Shown here: positions 23,976 to 32,802 of the stretch, in pieces
Layout: every line of letters starts with the position of its first letter
Position numbering within the stretch: position 1 is the stretch's first letter
Assembly: GCA_910585205.1 (NCBI GenBank)
Contig: CAJUCC010000070.1
Location: 1-59,105, forward strand
DNA: 59,105 bases
Direction of reading: 5' to 3'
DNA from: an uncultured Lachnospiraceae bacterium
GTDB taxonomy: Bacteria > Bacillota > Clostridia > Lachnospirales > Lachnospiraceae
Notes under the pieces: generated by a model
Told to the model about the DNA's origin: nothing
The model's database searches: none
What the model saw: only the letters and a program-made list of their open reading frames with translations
Position numbers and translations under genes: made by a program

Positions 23976-26357
23976 ATGAAACCGGAAGAGAACCATTATG
24001 AATTACCGGCAGTCGCTTTGCGGGGCATGGCGATTTTGCCGGATATGATTATTCACTTTGACCTGAGCAGGAAAAAATCCATTCAGGCGGTGGAAGAGGC
24101 GATGGCAGCCGATCAGATGATCCTGGTTGCGGCGCAGAGAGATCCGAATACGGAAGATCCCGGATATGAAGACATGTATGCGGTAGGAACGATTGCCGTA
24201 ATCAGACAGATGACAAAGCTGCCGGGAGAGATTGTCCGGGTATTGGTAGAAGGCAAGATGCGGGCGAAGCTGCTCTCCTTTTCCGAAGAGATGACAGAAT
24301 ATCTGCTGGCGGCAGTGGAGACGGTACCCAGAGGTGAAAAGCTGCCAGAGTATGAGGAAGAAGCCAGCCTGCGGGAGCTGCGGTCGATTTTTGACCAATA
24401 TAGTCGGTTTTATCCCAAGGTGGGGAAAAATCTGGCGCCAAGGGTACAGGAGGCATATTCTCTGGAATATCTGGTGGATGAGATTACGAGCAACATTCCG
24501 CTGAGTTATGTCAATAAACAGAAGATTCTGGAAGAACTGGACTTGTATGAGCGGTTTATTCTGCTGTGTCAGATCTTGCAGAATGAAGTGGAAGTTGCCA
24601 GAGTGCGGACGGAACTGTCGGAAAAAATCCGCTCCCGGGTGGAGAAAAACCAGAAAGAGTATTTACTGCGCGAGCAGTTGCATTTTATCCGGGAAGAACT
24701 CGGGGAAGAGAATACGCTTACCGATGCGGAGCAATTTCTGGAAGATCTGAAAAAAATCAAGGCGTCCAAAGAGGTAAAGGAAAAGATACGCAAAGAAATC
24801 GGACGGTTTCGCAATATGGTGCAGAGCAGTTCGGAAAGTGCAGTAGAGCGGGGATATATTGAGACATTGCTGGAACTGCCGTGGGATAAGATGTCGAAAG
24901 ACAATACGGACATTACGCGGGCGGAGAATATTCTGGAGGAGGATCATTACGGTCTGGAAAAGGTAAAGGAGCGGATTCTCGAATTTCTGGCCGTGCGCAG
25001 TCTGACGAGACGGGGCGACAGTCCCATACTCTGTCTGGTAGGCCCTCCCGGCACCGGAAAGACATCGATTGCCAGAAGTGTGGCAAAGGCGCTGAACAAA
25101 CAATATATTCGTATCTGTCTGGGCGGTGTGCGGGACGAGGCCGAGATCCGGGGGCACCGGCGTACGTATGTGGGCGCCATGCCCGGCCGCATCGCGGCCG
25201 GACTGCGGCAGGCGGGCGTAAAGAATCCGCTGATGCTGCTGGATGAGATTGACAAGGCCGGGAATGACAGACGGGGCGATACCGCTTCGGCTCTGCTGGA
25301 GGTGCTGGACGGGGAGCAGAACAACAAATTCCGCGATCACTATGTGGAAATTCCGCTGGATCTGTCGGAAGTGCTGTTTCTGGCCACGGCCAATTCCGTG
25401 TCCACGATACCGCGCCCCCTGTTGGATCGTATGGAAATCATTGAAGTGACCAGCTATACGGCCAATGAAAAATTTCATATTGCCAAGGAGCATCTCCTGG
25501 AAAAGCAGTTGGAAAAGAACGGATTGACGGACCGGCAGCTTGATATTACGGACAATGCGCTGCATAAAATGATTCAGAGTTATACAAGAGAAGCCGGTGT
25601 CCGGGAACTGGAACGCAAGATCGGCCAGATTTGCCGCAAGGCGGCAAGGGAAATTCTGCAGAAAAAACAGGACAGAACGATCCGGGTGACAAAACAGAAT
25701 CTGGAAAAATATCTGGGCAAAGAGAAGTATACACAGGATAAAATTGGCGAGCGGGATGAGATCGGCATTGTCAGGGGACTGGCATGGACCAGCGTGGGCG
25801 GCGATACACTGGAGATTGAGGTCAACATGATGCCGGGCAAAGGGGAGATTGACTTGACCGGTCAAATGGGCGACGTGATGAAAGAGTCTGCGCTGACCGG
25901 GATCAGCTTTATCCGTTCTATTGCCAAGGAACATAAGATAGCCGCCGATGCCTTTAAGAAAAACGATTTTCATATCCATATTCCGGAAGGAGCCGTGCCC
26001 AAGGACGGCCCGAGCGCGGGCATTACAATGGCCACTGCCCTGTTTTCCGCGCTGACAAAGCGGCCGGTGTCCGCATCGGTGGCGATGACGGGTGAGATTA
26101 CGCTGCGTGGAAGGGTGCTGCCGATCGGCGGCCTGAAAGAGAAAATTCTGGCGGCAAAAACCGCAGGCATTAAAAAAGTGCTTGTTCCGGCGGAAAACGA
26201 AAAAGACGTGCAGGAGATTTCCCGGGAGATCAAAGCGGGACTGGAAATTGTATTTGTCAAATATATGGAGGAAGTGCTGGAGCATGCCCTTGTGAAAAAG
26301 CGGGCGGCTTTCGCATCGGGAAAGACCGGTGACAAAGAGCCGGCGGAGGAAATCTGA
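23976..26357 (+). CDS. lon: Lon protease, ATP-dependent serine protease
   Basis: 793 residues from the ATG at 23976, chosen because AGAAGGAG lies 8 bases upstream; the in-frame ATG at 23946 lies on the terminator. The N-terminal LAN domain begins ELPAVALRGMAILPDM. Walker A is GPPGTGKTS, Walker B LMLLDEIDK, and the Ser-Lys dyad lies in KDGPSAGITMATAL and the later GGLKEKILAAKTAG. It degrades damaged and regulatory proteins in the cytoplasm. Its stop overlaps the start region of yihA. Confidence 0.97.
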   Translation: MKPEENHYELPAVALRGMAILPDMIIHFDLSRKKSIQAVEEAMAADQMILVAAQRDPNTEDPGYEDMYAVGTIAVIRQMTKLPGEIVRVLVEGKMRAKLLSFSEEMTEYLLAAVETVPRGEKLPEYEEEASLRELRSIFDQYSRFYPKVGKNLAPRVQEAYSLEYLVDEITSNIPLSYVNKQKILEELDLYERFILLCQILQNEVEVARVRTELSEKIRSRVEKNQKEYLLREQLHFIREELGEENTLTDAEQFLEDLKKIKASKEVKEKIRKEIGRFRNMVQSSSESAVERGYIETLLELPWDKMSKDNTDITRAENILEEDHYGLEKVKERILEFLAVRSLTRRGDSPILCLVGPPGTGKTSIARSVAKALNKQYIRICLGGVRDEAEIRGHRRTYVGAMPGRIAAGLRQAGVKNPLMLLDEIDKAGNDRRGDTASALLEVLDGEQNNKFRDHYVEIPLDLSEVLFLATANSVSTIPRPLLDRMEIIEVTSYTANEKFHIAKEHLLEKQLEKNGLTDRQLDITDNALHKMIQSYTREAGVRELERKIGQICRKAAREILQKKQDRTIRVTKQNLEKYLGKEKYTQDKIGERDEIGIVRGLAWTSVGGDTLEIEVNMMPGKGEIDLTGQMGDVMKESALTGISFIRSIAKEHKIAADAFKKNDFHIHIPEGAVPKDGPSAGITMATALFSALTKRPVSASVAMTGEITLRGRVLPIGGLKEKILAAKTAGIKKVLVPAENEKDVQEISREIKAGLEIVFVKYMEEVLEHALVKKRAAFASGKTGDKEPAEEI

Positions 26358-26358
26358 T

Positions 26359-26952
26359 ATGGTAATCAAACAGGTCGGTCTGGAAACCGTATGCGGCATT
26401 ACAAGTGTCCTGCCGGAAAATACCAGACCGGAGGTGGCTTTTGCCGGGAAGAGCAATGTGGGAAAATCTTCGCTGATTAATGCGTTGATGAATCGCAAAT
26501 CGTTGGCGAGAACGAGCGCACAGCCGGGCAAAACCCAGACAATCAATTTTTATAATGTAAACAATGCGCTTTATTTTGTCGATCTGCCGGGATACGGTTA
26601 CGCCCGGGCGCCGGAGGAGATTAAGGCGAAGTGGGGCAGGATGATCGAACGTTATCTGAAACAATCGAAAATGCTCCGCACGGTATTTTTGCTGATTGAC
26701 ATCCGTCATGCGCCGTCGGCCAATGACAAGATTATGTATGCGTGGATCAGAAGCCAGAATTTTAAGCCGGTTATCATTGCGACGAAACTGGATAAAATTA
26801 AGAGGAGCCAGATACAGAAACAGTTGAAAGAAATCCGCGTTGGTCTGGATGCGGAGCCGGGTACGATTATGATTCCCTTTTCGGCACAGACGAAGCAGGG
26901 CAGAGACGAAATCTATGAAATGCTGGACCGGTTGACAGAGGAAGAAGAGTAG
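26359..26952 (+). CDS. yihA: Ribosome biogenesis GTPase YsxC/EngB
   Basis: 197 residues. G1 is GKSNVGKSS, G3 DLPGYG, G4 TKLDK, and the SAQTK-type G5 lies near the end. It helps late assembly of the large ribosomal subunit. The ATG at 26359 follows the lon stop by one base, with GGAGG at 26345-26349. Translational coupling to lon is a common Firmicute arrangement. Confidence 0.95.
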   Translation: MVIKQVGLETVCGITSVLPENTRPEVAFAGKSNVGKSSLINALMNRKSLARTSAQPGKTQTINFYNVNNALYFVDLPGYGYARAPEEIKAKWGRMIERYLKQSKMLRTVFLLIDIRHAPSANDKIMYAWIRSQNFKPVIIATKLDKIKRSQIQKQLKEIRVGLDAEPGTIMIPFSAQTKQGRDEIYEMLDRLTEEEE

Positions 26953-26964
26953 GGAGGCGGATTG

Positions 26965-28128
26965 ATGAAACAGCCCATGAAACGATATGGCAAGGTGCTT
27001 TTGAATCTGGCGGGGGCGCTGGCAGTTCTCTTACTCTGCATTTTTATCATACCAAAGATTCTGCTGTTTTTCCTGCCGTTTATCATCGGATGGATCATAG
27101 CGGCCATTGCCAATCCGCTTGTGCAGTTTTTTGAAAAAAAGTTTCGGATTATGCGCAAGGCCAGTTCGGCCTTTGTCATCATTGCGGTGATCGCACTGAT
27201 TGTTCTGGGCGGTTATTTTCTGGTGGCAAAACTGGTGGAAGCGGGAATCGGTTTTGTAACGATATTGCCGCAGCTATGGGAAAATCTGGAAGGCGATTTT
27301 CGGGAGATTGGGGAAAACCTGAGTGTGATTTATGACGGATTTCCGGCCGACGTGAAAGAAAATATTGCCAGAATCGGCGAGGAAATGGATGGCTACATTG
27401 CGGATGTGGTCGGCACGATCGGCACGCCTACAGTCAATGCGGTGGGGAATTTTGCCAAAAATATTCCCGGCATGGTAATCAATGTGATTATGTGCATTCT
27501 TTCCGCCTATTTCTTTATCGCGGAGAAGGAGAGCATCGGGCAGTTCGGACAGCGCTATATACCGAAGTCTGTCCGCGGGAAATGGCGTATTGTTCTGGAC
27601 AGTCTGCGGAATGCGGTAGGAGGTTATTTTAAGGCGCAGTTAAAGATTGAGCTGTGGATATTTCTGCTGTTATTGCTTGGTTTTCTTCTGTTGCGTATTC
27701 CGTATGCGCCGCTTGTTGCGTTTTTGATCGCCGTTCTGGACTTTCTTCCGTTTTTCGGAACCGGGGCAGTGATGATTCCGTGGGCAATTATTAAAATTTT
27801 GAGCGCCGATTATGAGATGGCGATCTGGCTGCTTGTGATCTGGGGTGTGGGGCAGCTCGTCCGCCAGATTATTCAGCCAAAGATCGTGGGCGATTCCGTC
27901 GGCATTGCGCCGCTTCCGACACTAATCCTGCTGTTTATCGGCTATAAATGTGCCAGTGTATTGGGCATGATTCTGGCGGTGCCGATCGGAATTATTATTA
28001 TCAACATGAATCAGGCAGGGATTTTTGACAATATCAAAATGAGTATCCGGATACTGGCGGCGAGTCTGAACCGGTTTCATCGGTTTGACGAAGAGGATAA
28101 AGAGGTACTGAAACAGGAGGATGAGTAA
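26965..28128 (+). CDS. AI-2E family transporter (YtvI-like permease)
   Basis: 387 residues with eight predicted helices: two pairs near the N-terminus, one near 165, and a C-terminal cluster around LLLLLGFLLLRIPYAPLVAFL and later. The central soluble part (about 80-150) is predicted helical. The family is widespread; a few members export autoinducer-2 or sodium, most are uncharacterised. The ATG at 26965 is preceded by GGGAGGCGGATTG; a TTG lies immediately before it. It sits between yihA and truA in one run of genes. Confidence 0.85.
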   Translation: MKQPMKRYGKVLLNLAGALAVLLLCIFIIPKILLFFLPFIIGWIIAAIANPLVQFFEKKFRIMRKASSAFVIIAVIALIVLGGYFLVAKLVEAGIGFVTILPQLWENLEGDFREIGENLSVIYDGFPADVKENIARIGEEMDGYIADVVGTIGTPTVNAVGNFAKNIPGMVINVIMCILSAYFFIAEKESIGQFGQRYIPKSVRGKWRIVLDSLRNAVGGYFKAQLKIELWIFLLLLLGFLLLRIPYAPLVAFLIAVLDFLPFFGTGAVMIPWAIIKILSADYEMAIWLLVIWGVGQLVRQIIQPKIVGDSVGIAPLPTLILLFIGYKCASVLGMILAVPIGIIIINMNQAGIFDNIKMSIRILAASLNRFHRFDEEDKEVLKQEDE

Positions 28129-28131
28129 TCA

Positions 28132-28911
28132 TTGCGAAATTTTAAGTTGATTTTGCAATATGAAGGAACACGTTATCAGGGGTGGCAGAGACAGATAAGC
28201 ACACCCAATACCATACAGGGCAGACTGGAAGCGCTGTTGACTAAAATGGTCAATACAAAGACTGAAATCCATGGTTCCGGCAGAACGGATGCCGGTGTGC
28301 ATGCCCTGGGTCAATGCGCGAATTTTCATGCGGTGACGGATATGTCATGTGCTGAAATTTGTGCATATATGAATCGTTATTTACCGGAAGATATTGGAGT
28401 GATTTCGGTAGAGGAAGTTCCCGAACGTTTTCACAGCAGACTGAACGCTGTTGGAAAGACCTATCAGTATCGGGTACTGAATACGGAGATTCCGCATGTG
28501 TTTGACAGGAGATATGTGTATGTGTTTCCGGCGGCTCTGGATTTGGAGGCTATGACAGAGGCGGCCGGTTATCTGGTGGGCACCCATGACTTTCGGGCGT
28601 TCACATCGGCGAAGAAGGGGAAAAAGTCTACGGTACGTACAATAGAAGACATCCACATTGCGCGTGTGAATGACGAAATACGGTTTACCTACAGCGGTGA
28701 CGGTTTTTTATTCCATATGATCCGGATTGTCACCGGCACGTTGCTGGAGGCTGGTACGGGGGAGAGAAAACCGGCAGATATTGAGACTATCATGGACAGG
28801 GGAGTACGGGAAGATGCAGGAAAACTTGTACCCGCCAGGGGGCTGACTTTGATGGAAGTCAGATACAATGATAGGAGCTTTTATGAAAAGAAAGGAAAAT
28901 GGAAGCGATAA
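28132..28911 (+). CDS. truA: tRNA pseudouridine38-40 synthase
   Basis: 259 residues. The catalytic Asp53 is in GSGRTDAGVHALGQ. YQGWQRQ and the later FRAFTSAKK and FHMIRIVTGTLL segments are family landmarks. It isomerises uridines in the anticodon stem of many tRNAs. The start is a TTG at 28132 with ACAGGAGG 9 bases upstream, 3 bases after the previous stop; no in-frame ATG precedes the conserved start. It overlaps the following VanZ-like gene by 29 bases. Confidence 0.95.
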   Translation: MRNFKLILQYEGTRYQGWQRQISTPNTIQGRLEALLTKMVNTKTEIHGSGRTDAGVHALGQCANFHAVTDMSCAEICAYMNRYLPEDIGVISVEEVPERFHSRLNAVGKTYQYRVLNTEIPHVFDRRYVYVFPAALDLEAMTEAAGYLVGTHDFRAFTSAKKGKKSTVRTIEDIHIARVNDEIRFTYSGDGFLFHMIRIVTGTLLEAGTGERKPADIETIMDRGVREDAGKLVPARGLTLMEVRYNDRSFYEKKGKWKR

Positions 28912-29371
28912 CAGATGGAAATGGATATTTTTCCTTTATGTGCTGATAATTATACGATTGATAATATTTAAATTCCCCTATGAAGAATTGCGGGAAATTA
29001 TGGCAGGATGGCAGAAAGACGTTATCTGGGAAGGACTTGACACTGCAAATTTTACTTTATTTAAAACAATACGTATGTATATCCGCTATTACGACAGATT
29101 GAACAGTTTCGAAAACCTGTTTGGAAATGTGTTGATTTTTGTTCCCTATGGCATACTGTATCCGCTGGCCTTTCCGAAGAAACGACATTATATTTTATTT
29201 TTCCCCACCGTATTTTTATTTGTACTGGGCATTGAACTTTTTCAACTCTTCAGTGCATTCGGACAGTTCGACGTAGACGATATCCTGCTCAACTGCCTGG
29301 GCGCAGTAATCGGAATTATTTTTATGATTGCAGTCCGAAAAATAAAGTGGTATGATGTTCTTAAGCAATGA
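28883..29371 (+). CDS. VanZ-like membrane protein
   Basis: 162 residues from the ATG at 28883 behind GATAGGAGCTTTT. Four hydrophobic helices are visible. The family signature appears as NLFGNVLIFVPYG in the middle and ELFQLFSAFGQFDVDDILLNCLGAVIG-type segment at the end (glutamate after the third helix, DxDD before the fourth). VanZ relatives are linked to teicoplanin resistance or cell-envelope traits; the exact function is unknown. A second, more distant VanZ-like gene lies at 53938. Confidence 0.82.
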   Translation: MKRKENGSDNRWKWIFFLYVLIIIRLIIFKFPYEELREIMAGWQKDVIWEGLDTANFTLFKTIRMYIRYYDRLNSFENLFGNVLIFVPYGILYPLAFPKKRHYILFFPTVFLFVLGIELFQLFSAFGQFDVDDILLNCLGAVIGIIFMIAVRKIKWYDVLKQ

Positions 29372-29542
29372 GCAGTGCGGTCCTCAATCAGGACAGACCG
29401 ACTGCCTGCAGTCGGAGCTGTAATGATTGAGGAGCATACGGCGAAAGCCGTGAAGCGAGGAAATCCGAAGGATTTGCGAGCGTGCACTGCGGAGTAAGTC
29501 ATGCGGGGAGCGAAGCGGACAGACCGACTGCCTGCAGTCAGG
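29372..29542. repeat. Compact multi-helix repeat element with a 23-base direct repeat
   Basis: No gene lies here. A closing stem GCAGTGC/GCACTGC (29372-29378, 29484-29490) encloses TCCTCAATCA/TGATTGAGGA (29381-29390, 29424-29433), a GACTGC/GCAGTC hairpin, ACGGC-GAAA-GCCGT with a GNRA-type loop (29438-29451), and AAATCC-GAA-GGATTT (29461-29475). An exact 23-base repeat occurs at 29391-29413 and 29517-29539, 126 bases apart. It could be a structured RNA or a dispersed palindromic repeat. Confidence 0.6.
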
Positions 29543-29587
29543 TCAGATGGTGTTTTGTAACATATCGAAAGTAAAGGAGTATCTATT

Positions 29588-29950
29588 ATGAGGATCAGCG
29601 GTTTTTATCCCACATATATTTACAATACCAATTATGTCAGCAAAAAGAGTCTGGGTAAGGTAGACGCAATCCCGGACGATGCGCTGCAGGGCAGTAAGAT
29701 CGGTTATGCGGATTCTTCCGAAAATACCAACCCACTGCGGCCCGGCACGAGCAGAGATTTTGCAGGAATTCTTGCATCGCAGATGGCAATGGGGCGGATG
29801 AATGCGACAAGGCTTTTTAGAAGCCAGCCGTCTGTGCAGAAAACAGGAGCGGAGGAGCCGGCTGCGCAGAATATAAATATGCAGCAACAGCAAAGACCGG
29901 ACGGCGCGGAACAGAGTATGGCAGATATGATGGATATGTTGGGAGCATAA
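29588..29950 (+). CDS. Small hypothetical protein with Met/Gln-rich tail
   Basis: 120 residues. The ATG follows AAAGGAGTATCTATT, a strong site. The protein begins MRISGFYPTYIYNTNYVSKK, is polar, has no signal peptide or membrane helix, and ends with NMQQQQRPDGAEQSMADMM. No family recognised. It stops 6 bases before the next small gene, so the two form a pair. Confidence 0.65.
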   Translation: MRISGFYPTYIYNTNYVSKKSLGKVDAIPDDALQGSKIGYADSSENTNPLRPGTSRDFAGILASQMAMGRMNATRLFRSQPSVQKTGAEEPAAQNINMQQQQRPDGAEQSMADMMDMLGA

Positions 29951-29956
29951 CATACG

Positions 29957-30316
29957 ATGGTAGGTATGGGTATGAGTCAGAAATATACGGTAACACGTAC
30001 GAATCGGAACGCCAATCAGATTTCGGACAGTGTTCGGGGAGCGGAATCCACGGAGTTGTCCCGGGTACGGGTAAACAATGAAGTGGCATTCTGCAAGGTT
30101 TATAATTTAAAAATGAAAGAAGAAGTGGAAAAACGTCTGTTAAAAAATCGGATTTCCTATTATGTGAAATGGCAGGAGCAGAAATTTTTTAAGAGAATGT
30201 TTGATTCGGAAACAAAAGAAAAGATTATTTTTATTATCTGCATTCATGATACGGCGATTGAACAGGCAAAAGAACTTTTGGCTGATATGCAGGATGTGAA
30301 AATACTAATATCATAA
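29957..30316 (+). CDS. Small hypothetical alpha/beta protein
   Basis: 119 residues. A basic, polar N-terminus (residues 1-45) is followed by a compact predicted alpha/beta part: AFCKVYNLKMKEEVEKRLL, YYVKWQEQKFF, IIFIICIHDTAIEQAKELL and a final KILIS. That strand-helix-strand-helix-strand order resembles a small ACT-like or ferredoxin-like domain, but no family is recognised. Other starts at 29966 and 29972 are possible because ATG recurs. A terminator hairpin overlaps the stop. Confidence 0.6.
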   Translation: MVGMGMSQKYTVTRTNRNANQISDSVRGAESTELSRVRVNNEVAFCKVYNLKMKEEVEKRLLKNRISYYVKWQEQKFFKRMFDSETKEKIIFIICIHDTAIEQAKELLADMQDVKILIS

Positions 30317-30358
30317 CATCTGTTATCCGGGGTAAAATCCGGAGGCGGATGTTTTTTT
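30316..30358 (+). terminator. Terminator after the small protein pair
   Basis: ACATCTGTTATCCGG pairs imperfectly with CCGGAGGCGGATGT, followed by seven T. Confidence 0.75.
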
Positions 30359-30429
30359 GTTATTAAAGCGTGTCGGAATAAATCTGTGGACAAATGTTTT
30401 TTATGTTTCCGGAAGCTGTCTGTCTTTTC

Positions 30430-30458
30430 TTGTAAAATTCTTGCTTTTCGCATATAAT
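30430..30458 (+). promoter_or_regulatory. Promoter of the Rpn-type nuclease gene
   Basis: TTGTAA (30430-30435) and TATAAT (30453-30458), 17 bases apart; the leader is about 30 bases. Confidence 0.75.
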
Positions 30459-30497
30459 AACAATAGGGAAACGTACAAATGAGTCAGTGAGGGAACG

Positions 30498-31496
30498 ATG
30501 CGACAGGAAACGGAAATTGATTTGGCAGCGGCAAAGGCAATTGGCAGTAAATATGATGAAGCGTGTAAACGACTTTTTCAGAACCGGGAGATCATCGCTC
30601 CGGTTTTAAAAGAGGTGGTTCCGGAATATCAGGGTTGTACCGTGGAAGATGTTATCCGGTATATAGATGCAGACAGTATCCGTGACATGCCTGTTGATGA
30701 CATACCGGTAAGAGCCGGACAGCTTCCGACAGAGTTGCAATCCGTCAGTGATAAGTTAATCCGGTATGATACACATTTTAAAGCGGTAAATCCGCACCTG
30801 AGCAGCGAAAATCTTTGCATTCATTTACATATTGATCTGGAAGTGCAGAATAATTACAGGCCGTCGGATCCTTCTTACCCGATTATTAAGAGGGGGATTT
30901 ACTATGCGGCAAGAGAGATCAGCTATCAGTTGGGGACTTTAACGGAACTGACAAACTATGGAGATATTCAGAAAGTCTACAGTATCTGGATCTGCAATGA
31001 GAGAATTCCACTGGAATTACAGAATACAATAACAATGTATTCCATAAAAAAGACTGATATAGCGGGCAGTACAAATGAACCTGAGGCAGATTATGATTTG
31101 ATGAATGTCATCATAATCCGCAGGGGAAAGGAAACAGACATACCGGTGTTTGATTATTTGGCCGGCGTTTTTGCATGCGATCGAAATACGATTATGAAGT
31201 ATGTGGACATTCGGGACAATGAGACGGTGCAGAGAGGAGTGGAGAATATGAGCGGACTGGGACAGGCAATTATGGTGGAAGCCATGCAGAAGGGAATGCA
31301 ACAGGGAATGCAGAAGGGAATGCAGCAGGGAATGCAGCAGGGAATTGAGCAGGGCGTGGAAAAAGGGCTGTTGCAGTCAATCAGTAATGTTATGAAAAAT
31401 TTGGGTATGACAGCAGAGCAGGCGATGGAGACATTGGGAATCCCACACAGCGACTGGGACAAATACCGGGAGCGGTTAAAAGGAGTACGGGTATAG
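30498..31496 (+). CDS. Rpn-type PD-(D/E)XK nuclease family protein with GMQQ repeats
   Basis: 332 residues. The segment HLHIDLEVQNNY (about 113-124) holds the D-x-E-x-Q core of the PD-(D/E)XK fold as used in the Rpn/transposase_31 group, followed by RGIYYAAREISYQ. Residues about 263-288 are tandem four-residue units GMQK/GMQQ ending in GIEQGVEKG, encoded by a 12-base DNA repeat, then a helical tail. Such proteins are abundant in gut Firmicutes and are thought to nick DNA or act in defence. The ATG follows GTGAGGGAACG. It appears intact and has its own promoter. Confidence 0.8.
   Translation: MRQETEIDLAAAKAIGSKYDEACKRLFQNREIIAPVLKEVVPEYQGCTVEDVIRYIDADSIRDMPVDDIPVRAGQLPTELQSVSDKLIRYDTHFKAVNPHLSSENLCIHLHIDLEVQNNYRPSDPSYPIIKRGIYYAAREISYQLGTLTELTNYGDIQKVYSIWICNERIPLELQNTITMYSIKKTDIAGSTNEPEADYDLMNVIIIRRGKETDIPVFDYLAGVFACDRNTIMKYVDIRDNETVQRGVENMSGLGQAIMVEAMQKGMQQGMQKGMQQGMQQGIEQGVEKGLLQSISNVMKNLGMTAEQAMETLGIPHSDWDKYRERLKGVRV
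31284..31355 (+). repeat. 12-base tandem repeat coding GMQQ/GMQK units
   Basis: About six copies of an ATGCAGAAGGGA-type unit in frame within the Rpn-type nuclease gene; copies vary at the fifth to eighth base. Copy number could change by slippage without breaking the frame. Confidence 0.8.
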
Positions 31497-31606
31497 TGTC
31501 AACGGGCCGCATCCCCTTCGCTTTTCCGCGATAAAAAGACCGGAAAGGTTTGCTGTGGCGTTTGGGTATAACAGGTGACAAGACAAACAGACAGGAGAGT
31601 ATACTA

Positions 31607-32185
31607 ATGAAGCTGCTGGAGGACAGAATCCGCAGAGACGGAACAATAAAGGCAGGAAATGTGTTGAAGGTGGACAGTTTTCTGAATCATCAGTTGGATA
31701 TTGTGCTGTATAATGAGATGGGAAAGGAGTTCCGGCGGCTGTTTCCGGATGGGCGGATTACAAAAATTCTGACAATTGAGGCTTCGGGCATTGGCATTGC
31801 CTGCATTGCAGCACAGTATTTCGGCGTACCGGTGGTATTTGCGAAAAAGACGCAGAGCCTGAATCTGGATGGCGATGTCTATACTGCACGTGTGGAGTCT
31901 TTTACACATAAAAAAGTCTATGACATTATGGTTTCTGCCAGATATTTGACGCCGGATGACCATATTTTGATTATCGATGATTTCCTGGCAAACGGCTGTG
32001 CCGTGACAGGATTGATTGAGCTGGTACAGCGCGCAGGCGCAGGACTGGAGGGCGTGGGGATTGCGATCGAAAAAGGATTTCAAGACGGCGGCAGGCTGCT
32101 GCGCAGTTCCGGGATCCGTGTGGAGTCACTGGCGGTGATAGAGAAGATGGACGCGGAGACAGGGGTGATTACCTTCCGCAGTTGA
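31607..32185 (+). CDS. xpt: Xanthine phosphoribosyltransferase
   Basis: 192 residues. It converts xanthine and PRPP to XMP in purine salvage. The family start MKLLEDRIRRDGTIKAGNVLKVDSFLNHQ is clear, as are TIEASGIGIACIAA and the PRPP loop ILIIDDFLANGCAVTGL. The ATG at 31607 follows ACAGGAGAGTATACTA. In many Firmicutes this gene has a purine riboswitch; the 110 bases upstream show none here. Confidence 0.95.
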   Translation: MKLLEDRIRRDGTIKAGNVLKVDSFLNHQLDIVLYNEMGKEFRRLFPDGRITKILTIEASGIGIACIAAQYFGVPVVFAKKTQSLNLDGDVYTARVESFTHKKVYDIMVSARYLTPDDHILIIDDFLANGCAVTGLIELVQRAGAGLEGVGIAIEKGFQDGGRLLRSSGIRVESLAVIEKMDAETGVITFRS

Positions 32186-32219
32186 ACGGGCCACAGGGAG
32201 GAAGACGGCCGGAGGGGAT

Positions 32220-32783
32220 ATGCGCAGAAAGGAAAATGTTGATAAAAAGCTGATCGAAAGTTTTAAGGAGCTGGCGAAAAAAACGCCCATTGAAAAGATT
32301 ACCATTCAGGAGATTGCAGAAGGGGCGGGGGTTATTCGTCCTACGTTTTATAATCATTTTCAGGATAAATACCAACTGCTGGAGCATATCTTTACATCCG
32401 AGGTCATCAAACCGGTTAAGCCGCTGATTCAAAACGATATGCTGGACAATGCAGTGGTACTGATATTTGTGCAAATGCTGAAAGACAAAGAGTTTTACAG
32501 CAGGGTATATCGCCTGCAGGGGCAAAATTCCTTTGAGAGCATTGTAAAGAACAGCCTGTATGAAATGCTGCTTGATTTTATACAGGAGTCGTCTCAAAAT
32601 AAGGTTTCCCGCTATAAACTGTTGTCACATGAAATGCTGGCGAGTTATTATTCGGAATTTCTGGGTTTTATATTTATCACATGGATACAGGACGGCATGA
32701 TTGTACCGCCACAGGAGATGAAAAATTTGTTTAATTATATCAAAGACCATTCCCTGTATGAAATCGTCAGGGAAATGGAGTAG
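32220..32783 (+). CDS. TetR/AcrR-family transcription regulator
   Basis: 187 residues. The N-terminal helix-turn-helix is visible as KITIQEIAEGAGVIRPTFYNHFQDKYQLL (26-54). The C-terminal ligand domain resembles the DhaS/TetR_C_7 type, with SRYKLLSHEMLASYYSEFLGFI. The start follows GGAGGGGAT closely. It lies 34 bases after xpt and may be read with it; its targets are unknown. Confidence 0.88.
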   Translation: MRRKENVDKKLIESFKELAKKTPIEKITIQEIAEGAGVIRPTFYNHFQDKYQLLEHIFTSEVIKPVKPLIQNDMLDNAVVLIFVQMLKDKEFYSRVYRLQGQNSFESIVKNSLYEMLLDFIQESSQNKVSRYKLLSHEMLASYYSEFLGFIFITWIQDGMIVPPQEMKNLFNYIKDHSLYEIVREME

Positions 32784-32802
32784 CATGTAAGGAGGATATG
32801 GT

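Noticed and set aside
24663..26546. 627-codon minus-strand frame
   Set aside because: Lies opposite the well-identified lon gene and has no recognisable domain.
29391..29539. CRISPR array
   Set aside because: Only two copies of the 23-base repeat exist, 126 bases apart, with no spacer regularity and no cas genes.
30498..31496. Intact transposase of an insertion sequence
   Set aside because: The gene belongs to the PD-(D/E)XK Rpn-type group and has no flanking terminal repeats or target duplication.
31497..31606. Purine riboswitch ahead of xpt
   Set aside because: The conserved purine aptamer core and flanking stems are not found.
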